Below are positions 1 to 8,178 of a stretch of 49,324 bases of DNA, in pieces (position 1 is the stretch's first letter; the number at the start of each line of letters is the position of its first letter). The DNA lies in assembly GCA_028288485.1 (NCBI GenBank), contig JAQBNO010000082.1, forward strand, positions 1 to 49,324. Direction: 5' to 3'. The DNA comes from Segetibacter sp. GTDB taxonomy: Bacteria > Bacteroidota > Bacteroidia > Chitinophagales > Chitinophagaceae. The notes below the pieces were generated by a model that saw only the letters and a list, made by a program, of their open reading frames with translations, was not told where the DNA came from and did no database searches. Made by a program: the position numbers and the translations under genes.

Positions 1-643
1 TTTAATCTAAAAAGACTTCGCTGGAGCGACGCCTGCTCAAAGTTTAAAAGTATAGTGCCACAATATTAATATGATAGTTGCAGCGGCAAAAAACGATGAA
101 GATATTTCCACCGGCCGGTAAGCAGATGCCCATTACCTGTCCTGGATTTATGGCAGCAGGAATGTCTGTTTGGATGGTAGCAGATATTATTCGTCTTTAT
201 GACGAGTGGTGGTCCGATGCCCGCAGATTACCAAAATTGGCCCCTGGAAATATAGTTTTTCGATACCGGCATTTCCGCGCCTGCGGCCTTCTTTGCGACT
301 ACGTTTCCAGCCTCTTATCACCGTCAACAGGAACTTAGGTAAAATGAGCAATGGAATAAAGGTAAACATCTTGTACCGCTGTTAATGATAATGCCGGGCT
401 TTTTACATTTTCTTAAAAGCGGGATAGCTTTCAATCGCTATCCTCAATTTTCCATGATAAATTACTTTTGCTTCCACAGCCGAAAGTACAAGTGGATGAC
501 ATCGCCAAAGGGATCCATTCGGACAATGATGTTTAATCTAGCAATAATGACGGCCACCAAATAAAATTAAAATGAATGCCTTTTTGAACCTTAAAATTTT
601 TTACCTACACTCAATATCGAACTTCCTATGCAGCGGTTTACAT
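1..643. other. Gene-poor region, no supported gene
   Basis: Short open frames exist on both strands (for example 78-338 plus and 187-369 minus), but neither gives a recognisable protein and they overlap each other. A small perfect inverted repeat, GGATAGC (422-428) with GCTATCC (436-442), is followed by TCAATTTT and could be a weak terminator. Nothing else is visible; it may be the eroded end of a gene or plain spacer. Confidence 0.5.
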
Positions 644-687
644 CCAATTAAAAAAACCGCCAGTTCAGCAGTGGTTTTTTTAATTGG
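644..687 (-). terminator. Rho-independent (bidirectional) terminator of the T9SS protein gene
   Basis: A perfect 15-base inverted repeat, CCAATTAAAAAAACC (644-658) and GGTTTTTTTAATTGG (673-687), encloses a 14-base loop. It starts 35 bases after the stop codon of the minus-strand gene ending at 722. Runs of A and T on both arms would give a U-tract in either direction. Confidence 0.85.
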
Positions 688-721
688 TCTTCGAAAAACC
701 GAGAGCATTGTTTACCTGGAT

Positions 722-3703
722 TTATAGCTTCTCAAACTTAATAACTGATTGTTCATTAGTTGATTTTACGCTTACAAAATAAGTTCCAGCCGGCATCGAG
801 GTTACGTTTATATTTCGGGAATTAGAGCCGCTGAGCAGGATAGCTTTTGACGTAGCAATTGTTTTTCCATCCATGGTTACAATGTCAATCTGAACATTTG
901 TTTTCTTTTCGCTTTTTATTTGTAGGAACAAGATAGTCTTTGCAGGATTCGGAAAAACACTAATAGAGTAGGAGACTGAATTATCAACGATTCTAATAAC
1001 ACTATAACTTACACTTCCATCTTTATTTGTGATCTTTAACCTGTAAAAATTAACGGCTGTTGAAGGTTGGTCGTCGCTAATTTCATATTGATTACTCGTG
1101 CCGTTGTTACTTCCCGGTACTACTTTTCCTATTGCAAAAAATGTTCTTCCGTCTGAACTTTTTTCAATTTCAAAGGTCTTAATATTTATTTCATTCACAG
1201 TGCTCCATTGTATCTTATTTGTTTTACCACTTCTTTGCGCTTCGAACGACAGAAGCTTTAACGGTAATACACTTGCTTCAACAATCGTTCTTTCGAGGTT
1301 TGTTGCAACGGGTAAATTGAAATCAAAATAAATGCCTGCGATATTATTTATAGTATCTCCGGCAGCTAGTGTTCGGCTTGGTTTTATCCTGTAAGTTATA
1401 TACCCGTGACTTGCAGGTTCATTGCGGTTACTGTCGACAAGCCGAATGTTTTTAAAAGACCATGAACAGGTGTTGCCATCTTTTATGTTCAATTGGTAAC
1501 TATGACTTGTGCTGATCATCTCAAAACTGTTCCAATCGACTTTGTTGCTTAAAGTGTCTCTCACAACGACATTGAAAGCTGTGTCTGTGCCTGTATTTTG
1601 AAAACCAATCGTGTACAATAAATACTCGCCTTTACTTAGTTCCGACTTTTTTAAAACGCCTGCATGGTTTTCCCACTTACCGTTCGGATCAAAAGAGCCC
1701 GTCACAGTTTGAACCAGGTTAGCAGTATCGTCGGTAGGTGTGAGGTCTGTTGCAACAGGGGTTATGCTTGCCATAGATGTTACAAGGTCTCCGATGTTAA
1801 CCAAAGGAGGTGGAGCTACGGTAAAGTGAAGAACGATAACACCATTGTCCTGTGGCTTCAATCCTGTATAATTCCACTCTAAAGTGTTTCCACGCATTGA
1901 TGTATAAGCAGGGTCAGCAGATGTGAGCGTAAGTTTGTCGTCTTTTATAAATTGCACTGTGCCGTTAGCAATAGTATCGGTGCCCTGGTTCTTATACAAT
2001 AATTTATATTGAATGTCGAACCCGGGCCGTGGAGGGACTGTGGAAAACAGGCTAATGGAAAGGTCTCTTTTACCAGGAATAGTTAGTAAAGCAATATCAA
2101 AAGAATCGATATTGTTGTACGATGAGAAAGAAGTTGTATGCGTTGAGGGCACAACAGAATAATAGGGATTGAAAGGCGTAATGCTTGTTATATACGTGCC
2201 GGTATCAATAAAATTACTGAACTGCCCGTTTGATGGAATTGTGACACGCTCAATTGCTCCTTTCGCCGATTTAATTCGAACATTGCTTGCATTACCTTCA
2301 CCTGCGTCTTTAACTCCGTTACGGTTTTTATCTTCGAAAACATGCCCCTTAATAGTATTAGTAGCGGAAAGATTTACGAGCCACCAGTCTACGGTAGGAT
2401 TATAAGCCGTATCACCGTTGTTATGAATGCCGGTTACATCTCCGTCACTGGAATTGCTGAGGCCTAAAAAAATATATTCTTCCCCGGAGGTTGGGAGTAT
2501 GGTGACAGCAGCTTCTCCTTTAGAACCGCCCAATAGTTTTTGCCATTGTATTGTTCCGGCGGTATCTAACTTTATTATCCATGCATCTGATTTTGGGAAC
2601 ATGCAGCCGGAGCATGCATGGCTGCCTAAACCTGTTAAATCTCCGTCTGTTGATTCTGAATTGCCTCCGATGATGTATCCACCGTCCGGTGTTTGCCTGG
2701 CATCGTTAAACATGTCGGTTTTAGAACCATTCAGTGCTTTTTGCCATTGGGTATTAAACAAGCTATCGATCTTCACTACTGTGCCTGAAGAGTTTGCACC
2801 TTGCCCTGAAAGGATATAGCCGCCATCATTGGTTGCAGAGATGCCTCCGATAGCTTCGAGACCTGAAACGCAACCTTCACTAACGGGGTTACCAAGACTA
2901 TCTGTTTTTGTTATTGTAAACCCGGTACAATTAGCTCCCTGCCAAAAGTATACAAATCCGCCATTAGCAATTTTTTCAATTTTTACTGCGTTATCATAAT
3001 TTGCAGTGCCAATACACTTTTGCCATTCAATGTTCCCGGTTTTATTGATCTTAACCATCCATACGTCACTGAGGCCATGATTACTCTGAACCTGTCCTGA
3101 AGTGGAATAAGTAATGCCGAGGAATACATAGCCACCATCTGTGGTCTGCACAATGTTTCTTGCGTTATCAATTTCTGTCCCGCCGTACATTTTAGACCAT
3201 TCAAGATCTCCCGAGCTGCTGAATTTTCCGATGATAATATCGTCTTTGCCGTGGTTCCCGCTCGCTTGTCCGGTGGTGCTTTTTGTCTCACCCATTACAA
3301 TGCATCCCCTGTCTGTAGTTTGAATGATCGACCTGAACTGGTCATATTTTCCACTGACCGTATTATCCAAACCTCCGAGTGTTTTTTTCCAAACAATATT
3401 TCTATTCTCATCCAGTCTCAATACTGCAATAGTTCCCGGTTGGTTATAAACCGAATTTACCGGCAAGTCGCCATCGGATGAATTCGTTTGCCCGGCTATA
3501 AAATAGCCGCCTTCTTTTGCAGGAATTAAGCTCTTTGTTTGTGTCGGCCCCGGTAGGCTTGCATTTGCTTCTCCATTCAGATCGAACATAGCCTCGTTCC
3601 AACTACCACCTATACATTTCTGCCATTTAATACCGGGCACCTGCGAAAAGGATTGCTGGGTTAAAAAGATGGAGATGGTTAATAGCAGGTAGATTTTTTT
3701 CAT
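722..3703 (-). CDS. T9SS-secreted repeat protein with type A sorting domain
   Basis: The 993-residue protein starts with a signal peptide (about residues 1-20, ending QQSFS-Q). Residues of roughly 25-480 hold repeated units such as DGGYIIGGNSES and GGYFIAGQTNSSDGD, each followed by a WQK-type strand; this looks like a beta-propeller. Near residue 460 there is an SdrD_B-like segment (FEDKNRNGVKDAGEG), then DUF11-like beta-sandwich repeats (DTAFNVVVRDTLSNKVDW). The last 75-80 residues, with FPNPAKT and MPAGTYFVSV, form the type A sorting domain that sends proteins through T9SS for surface attachment or release. The start is an ATG with an A/T-rich leader. It stands alone, with a strong terminator downstream. 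Its substrate or binding partner cannot be read from sequence; adhesion or a structural surface role is a guess. Confidence 0.93.
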   Translation of the reverse strand: MKKIYLLLTISIFLTQQSFSQVPGIKWQKCIGGSWNEAMFDLNGEANASLPGPTQTKSLIPAKEGGYFIAGQTNSSDGDLPVNSVYNQPGTIAVLRLDENRNIVWKKTLGGLDNTVSGKYDQFRSIIQTTDRGCIVMGETKSTTGQASGNHGKDDIIIGKFSSSGDLEWSKMYGGTEIDNARNIVQTTDGGYVFLGITYSTSGQVQSNHGLSDVWMVKINKTGNIEWQKCIGTANYDNAVKIEKIANGGFVYFWQGANCTGFTITKTDSLGNPVSEGCVSGLEAIGGISATNDGGYILSGQGANSSGTVVKIDSLFNTQWQKALNGSKTDMFNDARQTPDGGYIIGGNSESTDGDLTGLGSHACSGCMFPKSDAWIIKLDTAGTIQWQKLLGGSKGEAAVTILPTSGEEYIFLGLSNSSDGDVTGIHNNGDTAYNPTVDWWLVNLSATNTIKGHVFEDKNRNGVKDAGEGNASNVRIKSAKGAIERVTIPSNGQFSNFIDTGTYITSITPFNPYYSVVPSTHTTSFSSYNNIDSFDIALLTIPGKRDLSISLFSTVPPRPGFDIQYKLLYKNQGTDTIANGTVQFIKDDKLTLTSADPAYTSMRGNTLEWNYTGLKPQDNGVIVLHFTVAPPPLVNIGDLVTSMASITPVATDLTPTDDTANLVQTVTGSFDPNGKWENHAGVLKKSELSKGEYLLYTIGFQNTGTDTAFNVVVRDTLSNKVDWNSFEMISTSHSYQLNIKDGNTCSWSFKNIRLVDSNRNEPASHGYITYRIKPSRTLAAGDTINNIAGIYFDFNLPVATNLERTIVEASVLPLKLLSFEAQRSGKTNKIQWSTVNEINIKTFEIEKSSDGRTFFAIGKVVPGSNNGTSNQYEISDDQPSTAVNFYRLKITNKDGSVSYSVIRIVDNSVSYSISVFPNPAKTILFLQIKSEKKTNVQIDIVTMDGKTIATSKAILLSGSNSRNINVTSMPAGTYFVSVKSTNEQSVIKFEKL

Positions 3704-4076
3704 AAGCTGTTTGGAGTTGAAGTTTTAGTTTGGCTGAAACTAATTTTACTTCAATAATAGCGTCATTATATGAAAGTGTTTGAAAAAGTTGCTATATTTT
3801 TCTGTCAACAAATTATTGCGGTATCCTTGCCGGTATAGGTATTTCCGTTTCAGTTATACGGTGGTACATTAGAACGGCGTGTTCATCGACAAGTGTAAGT
3901 ACACTTCTCACTAATATATATACTTTTCCTGCATCTTGGCTGGCAGGAAAGTTGATTTAAAAAGATCTGTAGTAGCAGATAAGTGCAACCGGCTCCCGAT
4001 TTTATTTATTCGAAAGCAACATTGTAGGTACTGTTTGCAACTGCGCTATCCTTTTTTTATTTATCAAAACCCGTAT
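3704..4076. other. Divergent intergenic region
   Basis: This 373-base A/T-rich gap separates the minus-strand T9SS protein gene from the plus-strand App1-type gene, so it should hold promoters for both. An open frame continues upstream of the App1 start (to 3936) but its translation is rich in Arg and Cys and does not look like coding sequence. I could not identify a clear -33/-7 pair. Confidence 0.5.
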
Positions 4077-5237
4077 ATGTCAAACTGGAAAAACTTCTTT
4101 ATTAAGTCTGCATCTGTAATAGAAGAAAAATGGGACGAACTTAGTGCTAACCTCAGTAAGAAGCTCGGCCATAACGATCCTGTTCAGATCGTACCTTACC
4201 GTACTTATGGCACTGCAAACCGATTGTACATTAAAGGGCGTGTACTGGAAGATAAAAAAATAACAAGTGCCGGTGATAAGGATACTATTTTGAATAACCT
4301 GGTGAATATGTACAAGCGCTTCGAAAGCGATGAAGTTCCGGGTGCGGAGTTGAAAGCTATACTTGCAGGTGAAGAGCATACTGTAACAACCGATGAAGAG
4401 GGATATTTTGTAATCAACCTCAATCCTGCAACACCTGTTATTAACGAGCATCTGTGGCATCCTATACCACTTCAACTGGTAAGTGCACCCATACCTTTTG
4501 AGCCCGCACCACAGGTACACGCCGAGGTAATGATTCCTCCGCCAGATGCAGAATATGGCATTATTAGCGACATTGACGACACAGTTATAAAAACCGCTGC
4601 TACCAACATGCTTGCAATGGGAAGAACCGTGCTCCTGGCTAATGCAAGAACAAGGCTGCCTTTTGCCGGCGTTGCAGAATTCTACAAAGCGCTGCAGCTG
4701 GGCAGAAACGGCAAACGCAACAATCCATTCTTTTATGTCAGCAGCAGTCCCTGGAACATGTATGATTTGTTAGTAGATTTCCTGGACCTGAACAAAATAC
4801 CTGCCGGCCCAATTATGCTTCGTGATATTGGATTTGGAGGTGACGCGGCTTTTCGTGGCGGGCATATGGGGCATAAGTTTAAGGAGATAAAGCAGATACT
4901 GGAGGCATACCCGAACCTGCAGTTTGTGCTCGTGGGCGACAGCGGGCAGGAAGATCCCAGGATTTATGGTGAAGTGGTGAAGCAGTTTCCCAATCGTATC
5001 CTTGCTATTTACATACGCGATGTACAGCTTCCCGAAAGGGAACAGATTGCGATGGATGTATCAAAATCGCTGTTGGAAGACAAGGTTGAAATGGTAATTG
5101 TCGACAATACCGTGGAGGCAGCCGAACACGCAGCAAAAATAGGTTTGATTTACTCAGAAGCGATACCGGGTATTGAGCAGGAAAAGAAAGAAGACAAAGG
5201 ACAAGAGCCCGGAAAGGAAGATGCCACTGTTTTGTAA
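4077..5237 (+). CDS. App1-family (DUF2183) phosphatidate phosphatase-like protein
   Basis: I chose the ATG at 4077 (386 residues, MSNWKNFF). The frame stays open upstream to 3936, but that part has odd composition. The N-terminal half is a beta-rich domain (about residues 1-150). The C-terminal half is the App1 catalytic domain, opening with SDIDDTVIKT: D165, D167, D168 and T169 form the DxDDT haloacid-dehalogenase-like signature. It continues with FYVSSSPWNMYD, GPIMLRDIG and LVGDSGQEDP, the typical order for this family. The yeast relative dephosphorylates phosphatidic acid at actin patches; bacterial members are poorly studied, so the substrate here is inferred. No signal peptide is seen, so it is probably cytoplasmic. 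The C-terminal tail is rich in E and K. It is flanked by unrelated genes and appears monocistronic. Confidence 0.9.
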   Translation: MSNWKNFFIKSASVIEEKWDELSANLSKKLGHNDPVQIVPYRTYGTANRLYIKGRVLEDKKITSAGDKDTILNNLVNMYKRFESDEVPGAELKAILAGEEHTVTTDEEGYFVINLNPATPVINEHLWHPIPLQLVSAPIPFEPAPQVHAEVMIPPPDAEYGIISDIDDTVIKTAATNMLAMGRTVLLANARTRLPFAGVAEFYKALQLGRNGKRNNPFFYVSSSPWNMYDLLVDFLDLNKIPAGPIMLRDIGFGGDAAFRGGHMGHKFKEIKQILEAYPNLQFVLVGDSGQEDPRIYGEVVKQFPNRILAIYIRDVQLPEREQIAMDVSKSLLEDKVEMVIVDNTVEAAEHAAKIGLIYSEAIPGIEQEKKEDKGQEPGKEDATVL

Positions 5238-5297
5238 TGATCTTCTTCTTATGCTCGAATTAATTTAGGGAATATATGCAATACCTTTCTTTTTCTA

Positions 5298-5840
5298 TCA
5301 GGTGCATAACTGCCTTATGATAGCCCTTGCTGCTACTTCGGGCACTGCAATTAACTGGCACCACGATCCCTGGTTACCTTGTACATCATCTTTATTCGAC
5401 AATCCCCCCCGCCACCGTATCTCTGTTATATTGTGCTGCGAAAAGCCGTGGTTAACACCTAAGCCGGTAAACCAGTTTGTTTGATTATAGCCAACCACTG
5501 TGTTAGCAGTGCTTGCTGTACACGAATGCCGCGGCTGCTGGTTTTGCACAAAAACGATCACTGATCCTGCTGTTAGCGCCAGGTTGCCAAAAACGGGTTT
5601 GGTGATCCTTCTCCCGTATGGTAGCATCTGGCCGATCACGTTGGTCGGATTATATAGAGGCCCCGTAAAATCAGCTAATACAGGATCTCTTTTAAGCTCA
5701 TCTTTAAACAGCCAATATAAACTGGCGACGTGACAAGAAATAGGAACCGGGTTTAATGCTCCGGGAGCTATAGCTGCTGCATAATTGGCTAACATTTGAA
5801 CAGTGTTTTGTGAAGTGGAATTAACGCCGATGTGGTACAA
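5298..5840 (-). CDS. Unrecognised protein, possibly 5'-truncated
   Basis: I do not recognise this 180-residue product. The frame is closed upstream by a TAA at 5850-5852 and contains no ATG before residue 16. Translation would have to start at ATT, at TTG (5838-5840), or at the ATG of MLANYAAAI (5793-5795). This suggests a lost 5' end or a rare start. The sequence has scattered Cys and His (PISCHVASLYW, PRHSCTAST, GVNHGFSQHN), which could form a cysteine-hydrolase-type active site, but that is only a pattern. There is no signal peptide or membrane segment. It lies tail to tail with the App1-type gene, 60 bases away. It could be an intact orphan gene, a remnant of a larger protein, or a toxin-like module. 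Confidence 0.55.
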   Translation of the reverse strand: MYHIGVNSTSQNTVQMLANYAAAIAPGALNPVPISCHVASLYWLFKDELKRDPVLADFTGPLYNPTNVIGQMLPYGRRITKPVFGNLALTAGSVIVFVQNQQPRHSCTASTANTVVGYNQTNWFTGLGVNHGFSQHNITEIRWRGGLSNKDDVQGNQGSWCQLIAVPEVAARAIIRQLCT

Positions 5841-6007
5841 AATACTACATTACTAAGCACAATCCAAACAAACGATTCCTCTGTTATTAAGATGTGAACG
5901 ACAATAAGTGGTTGAAACAGGCAATTCTATTATCTTCAATGCAAAATCTTAAAATAGCAATATAGCAACTACCACTAATGCAAGCTTTGTTTTGCTAACC
6001 GCATGTT

Positions 6008-6142
6008 ATGAGAATATTAAATAAACCGACTCTTTTACTTTCGTTAGTACTTTCCGGCTGCGATAGTTCAACGCGTGGCAACGATAGTCCTCTTCACCAG
6101 AAAGCAGTAGTGTTATTTAGCTTGTTTATTTTGTATTCCTGA
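6008..6142 (+). CDS. Tiny lipoprotein-like ORF or gene remnant
   Basis: ATG at 6008 opens a 44-residue frame beginning MRILNKPTLLLSLVLSGC, a good lipoprotein signal with lipobox LSGC and Cys at residue 18, followed by DSSTRGND. It ends at TGA 6140-6142 after a second hydrophobic stretch (VVLFSLFILYS). A lipoprotein signal with only a short tail suggests either a very small lipoprotein or the 5' stump of a deleted lipoprotein gene. No family is recognisable. Confidence 0.35.
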   Translation: MRILNKPTLLLSLVLSGCDSSTRGNDSPLHQKAVVLFSLFILYS

Positions 6143-6179
6143 AGTTGCAACAGATTGTAAACAGCAGTTACAAAAATTA

Positions 6180-6290
6180 TGTCTTCGTGCCCTTTCGTGG
6201 TTCTTCGTGGTTGCTGTCAACCTTTTTTGGAACACAAAGAACACGAAGGTTTACACAAAGAACACAACGAGCAAAGTTGCACAAAGAACA
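6180..6290. repeat. CTTTGTGGTTC / GAACACAAAG-type degenerate repeat patch
   Basis: The left half carries CTTCGTG, CTTTCGTGGTTC and TTCGTGGTT. The right half carries the reverse-complement forms GAACACAAAG, AACACGAAGG and CACAAAGAAC, so the patch can fold on itself. A related stretch (CTTTGTGCTTC, GTCTTTGTGGTTCAA) occurs after the sulfatase gene at about 7938-7985. Confidence 0.55.
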
Positions 6291-6294
6291 AAGT

Positions 6295-6350
6295 GATGAA
6301 CGAAATGCGACGCAACGATGATTAAATGGCGATATAATGCTTGTACCAAA
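6295..6350 (+). repeat. Dispersed GCGACGC intergenic repeat, copy A
   Basis: Contains TGCGACGCAACGATG (6306-6320), then ATTAAA, ATATA and CTTGTACCAAAAA (ending about 6352), just upstream of the sulfatase ATG at 6366. Copy B (15372-15430) matches it nearly throughout, including the flank GATRAACGRAA. Confidence 0.75.
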
Positions 6351-6365
6351 AAGAAGTAAACCAAT

Positions 6366-7880
6366 ATGAGACAAAACACAATTAAATACACAAGCCTCTT
6401 TACCGTTTTCTTAATCGTGGCTTGTTACCAGGTTGCTGGACAAAACGCAAAGCGCCAGCCCATGAACATCATCTTCATTCTTGCCGATGATCATCGCTAT
6501 GATGCCATGGGGTTTATGGGAAAGATTAAGGGACTTCAGACACCAGGCATGGACAGGATGGCGAATGAAGGTGTGCATATAAAAAATGCTTTCGTATCAA
6601 CGGCGCTTTGCTCGCCAAGCCGCGCTTCGATACTTACAGGACAATATGCGCATACACATACTGTAGTTGATAATGAAGCGCCAATGCCGGCCAATCTCAC
6701 CTTCTTTCCACAGTACCTGCAAAAGAAGGGTTACCAGACGTCTTTTTACGGTAAATGGCACATGGGCAATACCGACGATCAGCCGCAGCCCGGTTTTGAT
6801 CATTGGGTAAGTTTCAGGGGGCAGGGGGTTTATTATAAACCCACTTTGAATATTGATGGCAAAAGAGTACCGCAAGCGGAAGGAAGTTATACAAGCGATC
6901 TTTTAACCGATCAAGCCATTGACTGGCTCGATAAGCGCAACAAGCAAAAGCCATTCTTTGTATACCTGTCGCATAAAGGGGTGCATGCAGAGTTTCAGCC
7001 TGCCAGGCGGCATGAAGGGAAATATGCAAATATCCCCATTGTTACGCCGCCTTCGATGTACCTGACCGCCACTGACAGCAGTAAATTTTATGGTATACCA
7101 ACTTCACCTGCTACAACTGTTAATTACAGCGATATTCCCAAATGGGTGCGCAGCCAGCGATATAGCTGGCACGGAGTGGATTATATGTACAATGGCACCA
7201 TAAAGTTTGACCAGTTCTACCGGCGCTATCTTGAAACGCTGCAGGCAGTGGACGAAAGTATTGAGCGTGTGCTCAACTGGCTGAAGGAAAATAACCTGGA
7301 TAAGAATACGATGGTAGTGTATATGGGCGACAACGGTTTTTCATTTGGCGAGCATGGACTGATAGATAAACGACACGCTTATGAGGAGTCGATGCGTGTT
7401 CCGTTGCTGGCGTGGGCACCCGGATTTATTAAGCCGAAATCGGTAGTTGAAAATGTGGTGATGAATGTGGATATAGCACCAACATTTTTAGAGCTGGCAG
7501 GAGTTGATGTTCCAAAAAATATGCAGGGGCAATCGTTTGTGCCTTTGCTGGAAGGGAAAAATATTCCCTGGCGAAACAAGGTGTTTTACGAGTATTACTG
7601 GGAATCGGCGTTCCCGCAAACACCTACCATATTCTCGGTTAGAACAGACAGGTACAAATACATTTATAACCAGGGTGTGTGGGACATCAATGAATTATAC
7701 GACCTGAAGAATGATCCTTATGAAATGAACAATTTAATCCGCGATAAAAAGTTTGAAACTGTAGGCAAGCAACTCCGCACTGAACTTTTCGACTGGCTCG
7801 AACAATCCAACGGCCTGCAAATCCCGTTAAAGAAAGCGGGAGGCAACAGGAACGATCACCGGTATGCAGGTAGTTATTAA
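6366..7880 (+). CDS. Secreted S1-family sulfatase (formylglycine type)
   Basis: The 504-residue protein has an N-terminal export signal; VAC at residues 18-20 could be a lipobox, or cleavage may follow VAGQ near residue 26. The alkaline-phosphatase-fold sulfatase domain begins MNIIFILADDHRYD, with D41-D42 as likely calcium ligands. CSPSRASILTG follows, with C82 as the cysteine that is converted to formylglycine. Further blocks are FYGKWHMG, YMGDNGFSFGEHG and the C-terminal LYDLKNDPYEMNN typical of S1 sulfatases. Such enzymes hydrolyse sulfate esters of glycans; the sugar target is unknown. An anaerobic- or aerobic-type maturase is needed and none is in the window. It is separate from the mannan genes, and whether it takes part in their pathway is unclear. 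Confidence 0.95.
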   Translation: MRQNTIKYTSLFTVFLIVACYQVAGQNAKRQPMNIIFILADDHRYDAMGFMGKIKGLQTPGMDRMANEGVHIKNAFVSTALCSPSRASILTGQYAHTHTVVDNEAPMPANLTFFPQYLQKKGYQTSFYGKWHMGNTDDQPQPGFDHWVSFRGQGVYYKPTLNIDGKRVPQAEGSYTSDLLTDQAIDWLDKRNKQKPFFVYLSHKGVHAEFQPARRHEGKYANIPIVTPPSMYLTATDSSKFYGIPTSPATTVNYSDIPKWVRSQRYSWHGVDYMYNGTIKFDQFYRRYLETLQAVDESIERVLNWLKENNLDKNTMVVYMGDNGFSFGEHGLIDKRHAYEESMRVPLLAWAPGFIKPKSVVENVVMNVDIAPTFLELAGVDVPKNMQGQSFVPLLEGKNIPWRNKVFYEYYWESAFPQTPTIFSVRTDRYKYIYNQGVWDINELYDLKNDPYEMNNLIRDKKFETVGKQLRTELFDWLEQSNGLQIPLKKAGGNRNDHRYAGSY

Positions 7881-7934
7881 TTACAGTGGTTGAATGATTT
7901 GTAATGATAGAAGCTCGGTGCAACAGTAAATTGC

Positions 7935-7985
7935 TTCCTTTAAATCTTTGTGCTTCTCCGTGTTCTCCACGTCTTTGTGGTTCAA
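7935..7985. repeat. CTTTGTG-type degenerate repeat
   Basis: Holds CTTTGTGCTTCTCCGTG and CTTTGTGGTTCAA, related to the patch at 6180-6290. The rest of the 298-base spacer between the convergent sulfatase and esterase genes shows nothing more. Confidence 0.45.
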
Positions 7986-8178
7986 TCAAAGATCAATAAA
8001 GGAGCTACAGATAAACGGAGCGCCATCACCAACGGGATCTGTTTGCACAGCGAGAAGCGATAAAAAACAAATGCAGGTAACCTAAAATAAAATAGTAGAT
8101 CAAAAATGGCCGGTCCACCTATATCACGACAAGGCACCAGCAACTTTGTACCTGGAACGTGTAACCGGTAACTTTTCT

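Larger units (their letters stand above)
5841..6365. other. Intergenic region with repeats
   Basis: The 525-base gap holds the tiny lipoprotein-like ORF at 6008-6142, a patch of imperfect direct and inverted copies of CTTCGTGGTTC / CACAAAGAACAC at about 6180-6290, and one copy of the dispersed GCGACGC repeat (6295-6350) just before the sulfatase start. The gap has a patchwork look typical of Bacteroidota accessory spacers. Confidence 0.6.

Noticed and set aside
78-338. Open frame of 86 codons on the plus strand near the window start
   Set aside because: No recognisable protein, mixed composition, overlapped by an equally good minus-strand frame; probably chance.
2427-2819. 130-codon plus-strand open frame inside the T9SS protein gene
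   Set aside because: It is antisense to a well-supported repeat domain, and its composition follows the repeats of the opposite strand.
6180-6300. CRISPR-like array
   Set aside because: Repeats are short, imperfect, of uneven spacing and in both orientations; there are no uniform spacers and no cas genes.
6177-6374. Minus-strand open frame before the sulfatase
   Set aside because: Its Cys- and Leu-rich translation is produced by the degenerate CTTTGTG-type repeat patch.
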